The notes: generated by a model not told the origin, from the letters alone. Numbered from the stretch's first letter, positions 50,193 through 59,578 are shown. The stretch is DNA of 64,000 nt from Plut-88900 sp963668115 (GCA_963668115.1 OY764147.1:1922001-1986000); one strand, 5' to 3'. Numbers and translations: made by a program.

Positions 50193-51425
50193 ATGCTACG
50201 TGCGCTCGGTGGAGTATCCCGGATAGGAAGCAGCCCCGCTTACGGATGGATCGTCATCCTCACCTGGATGCTGGTCCACATGTGGGGTTTCCTGGTCATG
50301 GAGACCCTGGGACTCTTTCTTCCCAGCATGAGGGACGAGCTGGCCCTCACCCCGGTGCGTGAAGGGCTCCTCGGAGCGGCGCCCCAACTCACCATCCTCG
50401 TTCTGTCGGTCCCCTTCGGCCTCTACCTGTCCCGCTTCTCCCCAAGGCTTCTCACCCTCGTATCCATTGTTGGGGCCATAGCCGTGATCTTCTTCCAGGC
50501 GTGGGCCCCCGTCTACGCCCTCGTCCTGATCGCCCGGTTCCTCTATGGCCTGACCATAGTCGCTCGGGAGCCGGCCCAGACCCTGCTCATCAGGATGTGG
50601 ATATCGCCCCGACGGATTCTCATCGCCAACGCCTCCGTCGAACTCCTATGGGGCGTGGGCTCGGCCTTCTTCATCGTCGTCCCCCTGGTCCTGGAGGCCC
50701 TCGACGGTGACTGGCGAAGGACCATGCAGGTCTTCGGGTACGCAACCATCGGATTCGCCCTCCTTTGGCTGCTGCTCGGGAGGGAAAGACCGATGCCCGC
50801 CACCGAGAAAGAAGCCGAGGCCCGGGGCCCCGTTTCCGTTCGAAGCGCTCTTCGCTACCCTGAACTCTGGCTTCTGGCCATCGGCGTCTTGGGTATCGAG
50901 CTCACCTTTTCCTCTTTTGGCACTTTCTGGCCCAGCCTAATGCTCGACAGATACGACATCCCAGTGAAGACCACCGCTCTGCTGTGGGCTATTGCTGGGA
51001 TGGTTGCCGGCCCCGCCGCCCTCGGCATCAGCCTGCTGGTGAACAGGACCGGCAAGCGCAGGACAGCGCTGCGGATGGGAGGCATATTCGTATCCGCCAC
51101 TACCATAGCCCTTCTCTACTCCGGGTCATTTCCGGTGCTGGTAGTCCTTTCGCTCTTGAACGGCCTGAGCGTCACCTTCTTCCCGGTGGTTATGACCATC
51201 CCCTTCCAGCTGAAGGGCATACGTACCCGGGAGATCGCCACCGCAGCGGGCTTTCTCAATGCGGCCATGATGGTGGGTTCTGTGTCGGGGCCCGTGGTGG
51301 CGGGACTGCTCCACGAGGCAACGGGAGACCAGAGGCTCGCCCTCACCATAACCGGGCTTGCCGGTGTCCTCTTGACCCTCGGCGCCCTGTTCCTATCGGG
51401 GGAGTGGGACCGCAACACCGACTAG
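50193..51425 (+). CDS. MFS transporter
   Basis: 410 residues with twelve predicted membrane helices. The signatures in loops 2-3 are LYLSRFSPRLLTLV and LVNRTGKRRTAL. It is a tandem paralog of the next gene, sharing FLPSMRDELALTPVREG.LGAAPQ and FPVVMTIPFQLKGIRTREIA. A -10-like TAGGAT lies 11 nt before the ATG, so a leaderless mRNA is possible. The transported substrate is unknown. Confidence 0.88.
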   Translation: MLRALGGVSRIGSSPAYGWIVILTWMLVHMWGFLVMETLGLFLPSMRDELALTPVREGLLGAAPQLTILVLSVPFGLYLSRFSPRLLTLVSIVGAIAVIFFQAWAPVYALVLIARFLYGLTIVAREPAQTLLIRMWISPRRILIANASVELLWGVGSAFFIVVPLVLEALDGDWRRTMQVFGYATIGFALLWLLLGRERPMPATEKEAEARGPVSVRSALRYPELWLLAIGVLGIELTFSSFGTFWPSLMLDRYDIPVKTTALLWAIAGMVAGPAALGISLLVNRTGKRRTALRMGGIFVSATTIALLYSGSFPVLVVLSLLNGLSVTFFPVVMTIPFQLKGIRTREIATAAGFLNAAMMVGSVSGPVVAGLLHEATGDQRLALTITGLAGVLLTLGALFLSGEWDRNTD

Positions 51426-51508
51426 GCGGTCCTCCACCCTCCATCGATTCGTTTCCCGTACTTCCGGACGTTGTCTCCGCTCCTTTTGGTGATAGCATTG
51501 CCCGCATC

Positions 51509-52750
51509 ATGGCGCAGGCAGTCCGGCAAGCATCCAACACTGGCAGCAGCCCCACCTACGGCTGGGTCGTCATCCTCACCTGGATGGCCATCCACATGTG
51601 GGGATACCTGGTTATGGAGACCCTTGGTCTCTTCCTGCCCAGCATGCGCGAGGAACTCGACCTCACCCCCGTCCGTGAAGGTTTCCTCGGGGCTGCGCCT
51701 CAATTCACCGTCCTGCTGCTGTCCATACCCTTCGGCCTGTGGCTGTCCCGCTTCTCTCCCAAATGGATCACCCTGGCCTCCATTGTCGGCGCCATACTGG
51801 TCATCTTCATGCAGGCCTGGGCCCCGGTCTACGCCTTCCTGCTCCTCGCCAGGGCCCTGTACGGACTATCCATAACCATCAGAGAGCCCGCCCGCACCCT
51901 CCTTCTCAGGATGTGGATAAAGCCCCGACAGATCCTCATTGCCAACGCCTCCATTGAGCTTCTCTGGGGCATCGGGGCGGCATTCTTCATGCTGGTGCCG
52001 GTAATCCTGAAGGCCCTGGACGGAGACTGGCGTAGGACCATGCAGGTGCTTGGTCTCGTCACCATCGCAATAGCCGTGGTCTGGCTGCTGGTCGGGAGAG
52101 AGCGCCCCCTGCCCGACGCCGAAACCGAAAGGGAGAGCAAGGAGCCGGTATCCATCAGGAGCGCCCTGCGCTACAAGGAGCTGTGGCTCCTGGCCTTCGG
52201 CCTGGTCGGTGTGGAGATGACATTCGCTTCCTACCTCACCTTCTGGCCCAGCCATATGAAAGACACCTATGGCATCGATATCCAGACCTCCGCTCTCATC
52301 TGGGCGATAGGAGGGATGGTTGCCGGGCCGTCGGGCTTGGGAATCAACCTCATGATCAACAGGACCGGCAGGCGCAGGACAGCCCTGCGGGTGGGCGGCA
52401 TCCTGATATCCGTGACGACAATTGCCCTGCTCTATTCCGGCTCTTTCCCCCTGCTGGTCGTCATCTCGCTGCTCCACGGCCTCAGCTTCACCTTTTTCCC
52501 CGTGATTTTCACCATTCCCTTCCAGCTAAAGGGTATCCGCACCCGAGAAATCGCCGTCGCCATGGGCTTCCTGAGGTCGGCCTTGATGGTCGGCGCGATG
52601 GCCGGCCCTGTAGTAGCAGGCATCCTCCACGAGCTAACCGATGACCGACGCCTCGCCCTCACCATAGTAGGCATGGCCGGTCTAACCCTGAGCATCGGCG
52701 CCCTCTTCCTCTCCTCCGAATGGGACCGACGCCCCAGCGAGCAAGATTGA
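51509..52750 (+). CDS. MFS transporter
   Basis: 413 residues from the ATG giving MAQAVRQASNTGSSPTYGW; the longer ORF upstream is a shadow of the preceding gene. The sequence is highly similar to the upstream MFS: GWVVILTWMAIHMWGYLVMETLGLFLPSM, LSRFSPKWITLASI and IPFQLKGIRTREIAVAMG. Both have a near-identical start context. Recent duplication; they may differ in substrate. Convergent with the HpnB-like gene. Confidence 0.88.
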   Translation: MAQAVRQASNTGSSPTYGWVVILTWMAIHMWGYLVMETLGLFLPSMREELDLTPVREGFLGAAPQFTVLLLSIPFGLWLSRFSPKWITLASIVGAILVIFMQAWAPVYAFLLLARALYGLSITIREPARTLLLRMWIKPRQILIANASIELLWGIGAAFFMLVPVILKALDGDWRRTMQVLGLVTIAIAVVWLLVGRERPLPDAETERESKEPVSIRSALRYKELWLLAFGLVGVEMTFASYLTFWPSHMKDTYGIDIQTSALIWAIGGMVAGPSGLGINLMINRTGRRRTALRVGGILISVTTIALLYSGSFPLLVVISLLHGLSFTFFPVIFTIPFQLKGIRTREIAVAMGFLRSALMVGAMAGPVVAGILHELTDDRRLALTIVGMAGLTLSIGALFLSSEWDRRPSEQD

Positions 52751-52775
52751 GACTGGGCTTACCTCCCGGCCTCTC

Positions 52776-53978
52776 TCAATATGTCCGCCCCTTCCACCCC
52801 CCGCCCCGACCCCTCCAACTCCGCAACGCGGAATCCACCGTCATCAGCGTATACAGCAACCCCGACACCGGGAGCAGCGTCGCCCACCCCTTCATTAGCC
52901 CGTACCACCTCAACATCGGCACATACAGCGCGGCCATCAACCCCCATCCGGCCAGACCCGATCCCAGCATCACCCAAGTCGCCACACCCCCAACCCCAAC
53001 CACCGACAGGCCAATCCCGGCTCCCATCGTCGCTGGAGAAACTAGGTAAAGCCAGACCATCCCCAAAACTGTTCCCGCCAACACCACTGGCGAACGTCTT
53101 AGCTGGACGTATGCCGTCCTGGCCACCATGTCCCAGATGCCCCTCAGTCCGTCGTATGGCCGGATGCTCCGCACCTCCTGGCTCAACCCCAGCCACAGCT
53201 TCCCCTCCACCCGTGGCCCGCGCACCAGCCTCGCCAGCGCGCAGTCGTCGATTACCGCATCCCTTATCGCAGCGAGGCCCCCGACCTCGATTAGCCGCTC
53301 CTTCCTGACCAGCACACATCCCCCCGCCGCCGCAGCCGTCCCCCGACCGTGATCGTTCACCCACCTGAACGGATACAGTTTGCCGAAGAAGAACACGAAC
53401 GCCGGTATCAGGAGCTTGTCCCAAAATGTCGAGACGTAAAGCCTCGCCATCACCGACACCATGTCCAGCCCCTCCCCCTCCGCCCGCGCCACCAGCCCTG
53501 TTAGCACGTCCGGCGAATGCAAAATATCGGCATCGGTGAACCAGAAGTATTCGTGCTCCTCCCCCGAGGCCGCTTCCACCCCCTCGTGCAGGGCCCAGAC
53601 CTTGCCGGCCCAGCCGTTGGGCCTCTCCTTCGCCACTACCACCCGAAACGGCGGACACTCCTTGACCCGTGATGCCGCCTCCCTCGCCACATCCGCCGTT
53701 CCATCGGAGCTCCGGTCGTCAACCAGATAGACCGATAACTCGCCTGAATAACGCTGCCCCAGCACCGACCCAATGGTCTCCCCTATGAACTCCGACTCAT
53801 CCCTCGCCGGTACGACAGCCACTACCCGTGGCCACACGTGATTTCCCCAGTCGTCGTTAGTATCGAGGCGCTGGTCCGTAGCCCAGAATCGCCCCCGAAA
53901 AAACGTAAGCCATATCCAGCCAAGCAGGGCAGATATAGAAAGGCCCGTCCCCACCCAAGCCCCGAGTTCCCCCGTCAT
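52776..53978 (-). CDS. hpnB: HpnB-like glycosyltransferase (hopene-associated, GT2 family)
   Basis: 400 residues. An N-terminal membrane segment (STGLSISALLGWIWLTFF region) precedes a GT2 domain: VVAVVPARDESEFIGETIGSVLGQRY, VYLVDDRSSDGTADVA, and the metal-binding DxD as WFTDADILH. The C-terminal half has three to four membrane helices. The block ARLYVSTFWDKLLIPAFVFFFGKLYPFRWVND is characteristic of HpnB. It is the third gene of an operon with SCP2-like and FmdB genes. A hopanoid role is plausible, since a squalene synthase homolog exists elsewhere in the window. Confidence 0.85.
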   Translation of the reverse strand: MTGELGAWVGTGLSISALLGWIWLTFFRGRFWATDQRLDTNDDWGNHVWPRVVAVVPARDESEFIGETIGSVLGQRYSGELSVYLVDDRSSDGTADVAREAASRVKECPPFRVVVAKERPNGWAGKVWALHEGVEAASGEEHEYFWFTDADILHSPDVLTGLVARAEGEGLDMVSVMARLYVSTFWDKLLIPAFVFFFGKLYPFRWVNDHGRGTAAAAGGCVLVRKERLIEVGGLAAIRDAVIDDCALARLVRGPRVEGKLWLGLSQEVRSIRPYDGLRGIWDMVARTAYVQLRRSPVVLAGTVLGMVWLYLVSPATMGAGIGLSVVGVGGVATWVMLGSGLAGWGLMAALYVPMLRWYGLMKGWATLLPVSGLLYTLMTVDSALRSWRGRGGGWKGRTY

Positions 53979-53997
53979 CGATGCAAGTCAGTGGGCT

Positions 53998-54294
53998 CTA
54001 GGGCTCGGGCCTGTCCGGCACGCCGTCAAACGACGCCATCTTGTCCAGGTAGTGCTTGGGGTCCGACGACGTCGGGGAGTTCTTGAACGCCTCATCGACC
54101 ATCTTGTCGTACTTCGGGTCAAGCTCCTCCATCTTCGTCGCTGCCGTCTTGTGCAGGGCAAACGTGGAGAACTTACGCTCCGCCCCCGACCCCCCGCACC
54201 CTTCACAAGTCGCGGTCTCGGGAGGCGCGAAGTTCCTCCAGTAGAGGCTCGTCACCCGGCTGCAATGCGGACACGCGTACTCATACAGAGGCAT
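53998..54294 (-). CDS. FmdB-family zinc ribbon protein
   Basis: 98 residues. The N-terminal MPLYEYACPHC...CEGCG zinc ribbon is typical (C-x2-C and C-x2-C). The C-terminal region is long and acidic (HKTAATKMEELDPKYDKMVDEAF). The family is regulatory or of unknown function. It lies 8 nt downstream of the SCP2-like gene and 19 nt upstream of hpnB, on the same strand. Confidence 0.87.
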   Translation of the reverse strand: MPLYEYACPHCSRVTSLYWRNFAPPETATCEGCGGSGAERKFSTFALHKTAATKMEELDPKYDKMVDEAFKNSPTSSDPKHYLDKMASFDGVPDRPEP

Positions 54295-54302
54295 GACGAG
54301 TC

Positions 54303-54728
54303 CTACGCTGCGAATACCGTTTCTACCTGCGTGGAGGCGTCGAAGAAATTCTGGATCGAAAGGTGGTATCGGAAAAAAGACTGGCGCAGAAGGTCGTCCC
54401 TGGCCCGCAGCACTCCTGTCTCTCGACTCAAGTCCAACGTGTTCAGGCTATGCTCCCCGTCTGCCCCGCCATTGGCCTTGATGTTCTCCAAAAGCCCTCT
54501 CCACTCCGCCGGCGACATCTCCAGGTAGAAGTCCATCTCCCCCAGCCCCTCCACCCCGACCTCCGACACCTCTTCACACGCAAACGCCTCGAACTTCAGC
54601 CGGAAGGCCCTGTCTCCCACCCTCACCCCCATCGTCGTGTCGCAGTTTCCCAGCGCCCGGAACTCTTTGCTCCCATTGACGGTCTGCCTCACCTCCTCGA
54701 ACCACTCTACGGACGGAAATACCGGCAT
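54303..54728 (-). CDS. SCP2-sterol-binding-like domain protein
   Basis: 141 residues. MPVFPSVEWFEEVRQTVNGSKEFRALGNCDTTMGVRVGDRAFRLKFEAF resembles the alpha/beta SCP2 fold with a hydrophobic pocket. The middle contains YLEMSPAEWRGLLENIKANG. It begins an operon with FmdB and HpnB-like genes. A role in lipid binding next to a hopanoid glycosyltransferase would make sense but is inference. Confidence 0.65.
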   Translation of the reverse strand: MPVFPSVEWFEEVRQTVNGSKEFRALGNCDTTMGVRVGDRAFRLKFEAFACEEVSEVGVEGLGEMDFYLEMSPAEWRGLLENIKANGGADGEHSLNTLDLSRETGVLRARDDLLRQSFFRYHLSIQNFFDASTQVETVFAA

Positions 54729-54864
54729 CTGAATCTCTCCTCCGATGCCGATGTTAAGCGTCCCTTTCTCGCAGTGTCAACCGCGCCGGATACACTCTCA
54801 GGATGACAAGTTAATCACAGCCTGTTAGATTGCTCTCAACGACACGTTGAAGAGAATTACGGAC

Positions 54865-55233
54865 ATGCTCAATCCCAAAGTCCGGGAAGCCCTCGAAAAA
54901 GACCTCGTCATCGACATCACCACCACGGGCCGCAAGAGCGGCCAGCCCCGACGCGTCGAAATCTGGTTCCATAACCTGGATGGCATCCTCTACATCACCG
55001 GTCTCCCCGGGACCCGAGGTTGGTACGCCAACATCCTCGCCGACCCCCGTATGACCTTCCACCTCAAAGAAACTACAGCAGCCGACCTCCCCGCCCGCGC
55101 CACCCCCATCACCAACGTCGAGCAAAAGCGTGACATCCTCCGCCGCATCTGCACCAAGCAGGGCACCTTGGAACAACTGGAGGCACGGGTCTCCGGCGCC
55201 CCGCTCATCAAGGTAGATCTCGTTCACGATTAG
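54865..55233 (+). CDS. F420H2-dependent nitroreductase/quinone reductase family (Ddn-like)
   Basis: 122 residues from ATG at 54865 (a TTG at 54847 adds six). The pattern VIDITTTGRKSGQPRRVEIWFHNLDGILYITGLPGTRGWYANILADPRMTFHL is typical of the split-barrel Ddn/DUF385 family, which binds F420. Presence of such a protein would support F420 use by the organism's LLM proteins. The C-terminal segment ends LIKVDLVHD. The electron acceptor is unknown. Confidence 0.85.
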   Translation: MLNPKVREALEKDLVIDITTTGRKSGQPRRVEIWFHNLDGILYITGLPGTRGWYANILADPRMTFHLKETTAADLPARATPITNVEQKRDILRRICTKQGTLEQLEARVSGAPLIKVDLVHD

Positions 55234-55319
55234 CCTTACTCGCCGAGTTTGACCCCACCCATCCACCCCCGCTAGCATAACCCCATACCCCGAGACCACA
55301 CGAGGGAGGAACCAAGCCC

Positions 55320-56486
55320 ATGCCCGGACCCGTCATCGACATCGACAGCCACATCTGGGAAAACCTCCCCGTCATGGCCGAATACCTGGCCCCGAAGTAT
55401 CGACACCTCGCCCTCTCCATCCGGGAGGACGAGCGCGGCCTTGAGTACATGACCGTCGAGGGCCGTAAGCCCCACAACCTCTTCCTCCGGGAGGGGCGTT
55501 TCGGGCGCATGGCCGCCGGCAAGTCCATCGAAGAGAAGCGGGACATATACCTCAAGCCCGGGGCCGTCACCTACGAACAGGGCCTTATCAACGTCCCCGC
55601 CTCCCACCAGCCCGGCCCCCGAGTACAGGTCCTCGATGAGGAGGGCATCGACACCTCCTTCATCTACCCGACCCTCGGTCTGCACTGGGAGACCGACGTC
55701 AAGGACCCCAACGTCGCCGTCGCCTATGCCCGCGCCTATAACGACTACGTCTACGACTTCTGCAGCGACAACCTGGAACGGCTCCAGCCCATCGCCCATA
55801 TAACCCTATTGGACATTGAACAGGGCACAGCCGAGCTTCGCCGGATGGCGGCCCAGGGAGTGAAGGCCGCCCTCATCAGCGGCTTCCCCCTCAACGGCCG
55901 CTCCTACGGAGACCCGGCCTTCGACTCCTTCTGGTCGGCCTTGGAAGAGCTTCAGATACCCGTGACCCTTCACGTCGTCGGTGGCTTGTATCCCTTCTAT
56001 AATGCCAACTTCCCCAACACCTCCCTCAACGACCTGCTGGACTCCGATATCTGGTACTTCGTCCTCATGGAGCCTCCCGCCGTCCATCTCGGGTTTGGGA
56101 GCATGGTCGCTGGCCGGGTCTTCGACCGGTTCCCGGGTCTGAAAGTTGTCCTCCTCGAGACGGGCAGTGCTTGGATGCTCTACTGGTTCGAGCGGATGGA
56201 TGGCCTCATCGACGCCTTCCCCGGTACCAGCGAGATGTCCCTGTACCCCAGCGAGTATTTCAAGCGCCAGGTCTGGACATCCATGGACCCCGACGAAGAG
56301 CTCGCGCCCCTCGTCGTGGAACGCTTCGGCTCCAACAAGTTCATGTGGGGCGCCGACTTCCCCCACTCCGAGGGCATGACCGGCGCCGTTGGGGCCCTTA
56401 AAGAAAGCCTGGAACCCCTCCCACCCGACGCCCAGGCTAACATCCTCGGCCTCAACGCTGTGGACCTGTACCGGCTCTCCTCCTGA
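55320..56486 (+). CDS. Amidohydrolase family protein (decarboxylase-type)
   Basis: 388 residues, PF04909-type. The metal ligands are in VIDIDSHIWE, the His of VTLHVVGGLYPF, and the Asp of FMWGADFPHSEG. The block KAALISGFPLNGRSYGDPAFDSFW is typical of 2-amino-3-carboxymuconate decarboxylase relatives. The GGAGG site precedes the ATG. It is followed by a probable promoter for the solute-binding proteins. Role: decarboxylation or hydrolysis of an aromatic breakdown product; substrate uncertain. Confidence 0.9.
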   Translation: MPGPVIDIDSHIWENLPVMAEYLAPKYRHLALSIREDERGLEYMTVEGRKPHNLFLREGRFGRMAAGKSIEEKRDIYLKPGAVTYEQGLINVPASHQPGPRVQVLDEEGIDTSFIYPTLGLHWETDVKDPNVAVAYARAYNDYVYDFCSDNLERLQPIAHITLLDIEQGTAELRRMAAQGVKAALISGFPLNGRSYGDPAFDSFWSALEELQIPVTLHVVGGLYPFYNANFPNTSLNDLLDSDIWYFVLMEPPAVHLGFGSMVAGRVFDRFPGLKVVLLETGSAWMLYWFERMDGLIDAFPGTSEMSLYPSEYFKRQVWTSMDPDEELAPLVVERFGSNKFMWGADFPHSEGMTGAVGALKESLEPLPPDAQANILGLNAVDLYRLSS

Positions 56487-56513
56487 CCCTTCCCTCCCCT
56501 TCACTGCCTCAGT

Positions 56514-56543
56514 TTGACTACCCCCTCCACCGCCCCATATAAT
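56514..56543 (+). promoter_or_regulatory. Promoter of the first solute-binding protein
   Basis: TTGACT (56514-56519), an 18-bp spacer, and TATAAT (56538-56543). The transcript would carry a leader of about 200 nt before the ATG at 56747. Confidence 0.75.
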
Positions 56544-56643
56544 GCCCACTCGTAGTCCCCCCGATACTGGTCGTTGCAGGAAGGCAACCCCAGACCCGAC
56601 TCTCGACCATCCTCGCGACTGTTCCGGAGCCTGCATCCCGCTG

Positions 56644-56688
56644 CGGAGGTAGCTTATGGAATAGACCCGGCAGCAGATGAACTGTCTG
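56644..56688 (+). promoter_or_regulatory. Leader element with minimal ORF ATG-GAA-TAG (copy 1)
   Basis: GGAGG (56644-56648), six nt, ATG GAA TAG (56655-56663), then GGCAGCAGA and a hairpin GCAGA/TCTGC. The same arrangement occurs before the second solute-binding protein (58151-58190). A two-codon ORF with an ideal ribosome site suggests ribosome-dependent control. Confidence 0.6.
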
Positions 56689-56746
56689 CGGGGAGGCGCG
56701 TAATCCCTCCGAAGGCATCCTTAACACTGAAGGAGAATCTACAGGT

Positions 56747-58066
56747 ATGAAAAAACATTCTATGAAATCTAGGAGCAAGCGATGGCTGGCATTCGGGCTT
56801 CTTTCCCTTGCCCTGGTCGCTTTGCTTGTAGTTGCGGCCTGTGGCGAGTCAGCCACCGCCACCCCCGAGCCCGAGGAGGCGATGCCCGAGCCCACGCCCA
56901 CCGCAATGATGGAGGAAGAGCCCGATGAGCCTTCCACCGGCTTGCGTCCTCTAAGCGAATGGACCGTCGATAACCCCGCCACCCACGAGGAGATCGAGGC
57001 GGCGCTGGCGGCCCACCAGGGCGGCTCCTTCGTCTTCGTCTCCTGGGGAGGCTCTTACCAGGACATGCAGGCCAAGGCGTTCCTGAGGCCCTTCGCCGAG
57101 AAATTCGGCGTGAATATCATCGAGGACGGCCCTCCCGACTACGCCAAGGTGCGGGCCATGGCCCACACAGGAAACGTGACCTGGGACGTGGTCGATGGCT
57201 CCGGCCAGGCCGGCGTCACCATGGGCCTCGAGGGCGTGCTGGAAGAGCTCGACGAGTCCATCATCAACAAGGCAGACCTGTTCCCCCACATCCGTGACGC
57301 GCCGTGGATCGGCGGCGGAGGCTCCGCCTACTCCATGGTCATGATGTACAGCACGGACACTTACCCGGACGGCGGGCCTCAGCCCTCCAGCTGGGCCGAC
57401 TACCTGGACAAGGAGAAGTTCCCCGGCATTCGCGGAATGATTCCCCAGGACTGGAACTGGAAGCACATGGTGCGCTGGCCCCTTATCGCCGACGACCCCT
57501 CGCTCCTTGAAACCGAGGAAGGCAGGGCTACGCTGTCAGCCATGTCCCCGGAGCAGCTGGACAAGGCCTGGAGACTTGTCGAGGAGCAGTGGATCCCCGC
57601 TATCGACATCTTCACCTCCGGAATCTACGACTGCCTCGCCTTCCTCGACTCCGGGGAGGTTGACATCTGCCAGGGGGACAACGGGGCCGCATACAACGGC
57701 ATCGTGGAGGAAGAGTTCAACGTCGCGGCCTGCTGGGAGTGCGGGCACGATGTGCTGACCGACAACTGGTGGGTCATTAAGGGCATCAAGGAAGAGGACC
57801 CCAAGAAGTGGGAGCTCATTAACCTCTTCTTCGCCTGGACCCAGCACCCGGAAATTGCGGCAAGCCAGGCCCTCTACCAGCCCTTCGGGCCGACCAACCT
57901 GAAGTCGGCGCCCTTCCTGGATGCGCCTGAGTTCGACAGAATAAGGCCGTACCTGCCCACCGCCGACGCCAACCTTCCCTACGCCATCCTCATGGACGAG
58001 GCTGCTGACGGGGAGATAGGTGGACCTCAGGCGGAAATCTGGTTCGAAGTTCAGGGCAAGAATTAA
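56747..58066 (+). CDS. ABC-type solute-binding lipoprotein (spermidine/putrescine-type)
   Basis: 439 residues with a signal peptide and lipobox (VVAAC, Cys32), then a Pro/Glu-rich linker. The core is PotD/SBP_bac_8-like: FVSWGGSYQDMQAKAFLRPFAEKFGVNIIEDGPPDYAKVRAMAHTGNVTWDVV. Paralog of the next gene with about the same length. Members bind polyamines, sugars or amino acids outside the cell and need a permease and ATPase; neither is in the window. Conserved Trp, Glu and Cys residues (AACWECGHDVLTDNWW) are shared by both paralogs. Confidence 0.9.
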   Translation: MKKHSMKSRSKRWLAFGLLSLALVALLVVAACGESATATPEPEEAMPEPTPTAMMEEEPDEPSTGLRPLSEWTVDNPATHEEIEAALAAHQGGSFVFVSWGGSYQDMQAKAFLRPFAEKFGVNIIEDGPPDYAKVRAMAHTGNVTWDVVDGSGQAGVTMGLEGVLEELDESIINKADLFPHIRDAPWIGGGGSAYSMVMMYSTDTYPDGGPQPSSWADYLDKEKFPGIRGMIPQDWNWKHMVRWPLIADDPSLLETEEGRATLSAMSPEQLDKAWRLVEEQWIPAIDIFTSGIYDCLAFLDSGEVDICQGDNGAAYNGIVEEEFNVAACWECGHDVLTDNWWVIKGIKEEDPKKWELINLFFAWTQHPEIAASQALYQPFGPTNLKSAPFLDAPEFDRIRPYLPTADANLPYAILMDEAADGEIGGPQAEIWFEVQGKN

Positions 58067-58085
58067 TTAGGCCCAGGCAAGAAAA

Positions 58086-58121
58086 CAGTGGGGGGCCGGT
58101 CATGCGACCGGCTCCCCACTG
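58086..58121 (+). terminator. Strong hairpin between the solute-binding protein genes
   Basis: Sixteen-bp stem (one G-U pair) from CAGTGGGG..CCGGTC to GACCGG..CCCCACTG with ATGC loop. No U-tract follows, so it may partly terminate or stabilise the upstream mRNA. Confidence 0.65.
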
Positions 58122-58149
58122 TGGTAACTCCGATCTTTGGCCCCATGCT

Positions 58150-58190
58150 GGGAGGTGGCTGATGGACTAGAAAAGGCGGCATCCGTGCCG
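58150..58190 (+). promoter_or_regulatory. Leader element with minimal ORF ATG-GAC-TAG (copy 2)
   Basis: GGGAGG (58150-58155), six nt, ATG GAC TAG (58162-58170), AAAAGGCGGCA and hairpin GCGGCA/TGCCGC. It matches the element at 56644-56688 in order and spacing although the flanks differ. Confidence 0.6.
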
Positions 58191-58270
58191 CAGCCGGTAA
58201 TGTGAGCTTAACGCCCATTACAGTTGAGTACGTTGGACTGGTTGAGCAGCGATTGGAGAAGAGGTTAGCT

Positions 58271-59578
58271 ATGAGAAACGAGACCCGCAATTTCAAGAGC
58301 AAGCGGTGGTTGGCCATGGTCCTTCTGTCCCTGGCCCTCGTCGCCCTGCTAGTGGTTGTGGCTTGCGGAGAGTCCGCCACGGCGACTCCGGAACCCGAGG
58401 ACGCCATGCCCGAGCCAACCCCCACGGCTATGATGGAACCAGATGAGCCGGAGACTTCGTTGCGGCCCATCAGCGAATGGACCGCCGACAACCCCGGCAC
58501 CCACGATGAGGTCGTTGCTGCCCTGGCAGCCCACCGCGGCGGCAGTTTCACCTTTGCATCCTGGGGCGGCGCCTACCAGGCCATGCAGCGTCAGGCCTTC
58601 CTTGTCCCATTCGCAACTGAATTCGGCGTCGAGATCATTGAAGACGGCCCACCCGACTACGCCAAGGTCAGGGCCATGGCCCGCACCGGCAACATCACAT
58701 GGGACATTATCGACGGCTCCGGCCAGGCCTCAATCACCATGGGCCTTGAGGGAGTCCTCGAAGAGGTCAACCCCGCTATCGTCGACAAGACCGACCTCTT
58801 CCCCCACATCCGGGACGCCCCGTGGATCGGCGGCGGAGGCTCTGCCTTTTCCCACATGGTCATGTGGAGCAAGGACACCTACGGAGACGACGGGCCCAAG
58901 ACCATGGCCGACGTTTTCGACAAGGAGAAGTACCCCGGCCGCCGCGGCATTTTCACCCAGGACTGGGCCTGGAAGCACCGCGTACGCTTCGGACTCCTTA
59001 TCGATGATCCCACCCTCCTTGACACCGAGGAAGGCAGGGCTTCTCTGTCGGCCCTCTCTCCCGAGCAGCTCGATTATGCATGGCAGGTTGTCGAAGAAGT
59101 GATGATTCCCAATACCGACGTCTTCTTCTCCGGCGCCAGCGACTGCCCGGCCCTTCTGGAGTCCGGTGAGCTGGACGTTTGCGAGACCGACAACGGCATC
59201 GGCTTCGACTCAATCGTCAATAGTGGTCTAAACGCCCACCTGTGCTGGGAGTGCGGCCACGACGTGCTGACGGACAACTGGTGGACCCCCAAGGGTCTCG
59301 CCGAGCAGGAGCCTGAGCGATATGAGCTCATTAACCTGTTCTTCGCATGGGCCCAGCATCCGGAAATCGCGGCCAGCCAGGCTCTTTACCAGCCCTACGG
59401 CCCGACCAACCTGAAGTCGGGACCTTTCCTGGCCGACCCCAAGTTCGACACCCATAGGCCATACCTGCCCACCGCAGAGGCCAACCTCCCCTTCGCCATC
59501 TTGATGGACGAGGCAGCGGACGGAGTAATAGGCGGCGCGCAGGCGGAAATCTGGTTCGAAGTACAGGGCAAGAACTAG
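58271..59578 (+). CDS. ABC-type solute-binding lipoprotein (paralog)
   Basis: 435 residues from the ATG giving MRNETRNFKSKRWLAM, with GAGG seven nt upstream; the ORF extension into the leader is not conserved. Lipobox VVVAC (Cys32). Same domain as the upstream protein: FASWGGAYQAMQRQAFLVPFATEFGVEIIEDGPPDYAKVRAMARTG and LCWECGHDVLTDNWW. Tandem duplication with diversification in the binding cleft (for example Met and Ala changes). A permease is absent nearby. It is followed by a bidirectional terminator. Confidence 0.9.
   Translation: MRNETRNFKSKRWLAMVLLSLALVALLVVVACGESATATPEPEDAMPEPTPTAMMEPDEPETSLRPISEWTADNPGTHDEVVAALAAHRGGSFTFASWGGAYQAMQRQAFLVPFATEFGVEIIEDGPPDYAKVRAMARTGNITWDIIDGSGQASITMGLEGVLEEVNPAIVDKTDLFPHIRDAPWIGGGGSAFSHMVMWSKDTYGDDGPKTMADVFDKEKYPGRRGIFTQDWAWKHRVRFGLLIDDPTLLDTEEGRASLSALSPEQLDYAWQVVEEVMIPNTDVFFSGASDCPALLESGELDVCETDNGIGFDSIVNSGLNAHLCWECGHDVLTDNWWTPKGLAEQEPERYELINLFFAWAQHPEIAASQALYQPYGPTNLKSGPFLADPKFDTHRPYLPTAEANLPFAILMDEAADGVIGGAQAEIWFEVQGKN

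Noticed and set aside
50984..51508. Upstream extension of the second MFS ORF
   Set aside because: It is a frame shadow of the first MFS gene and lacks hydrophobic character.
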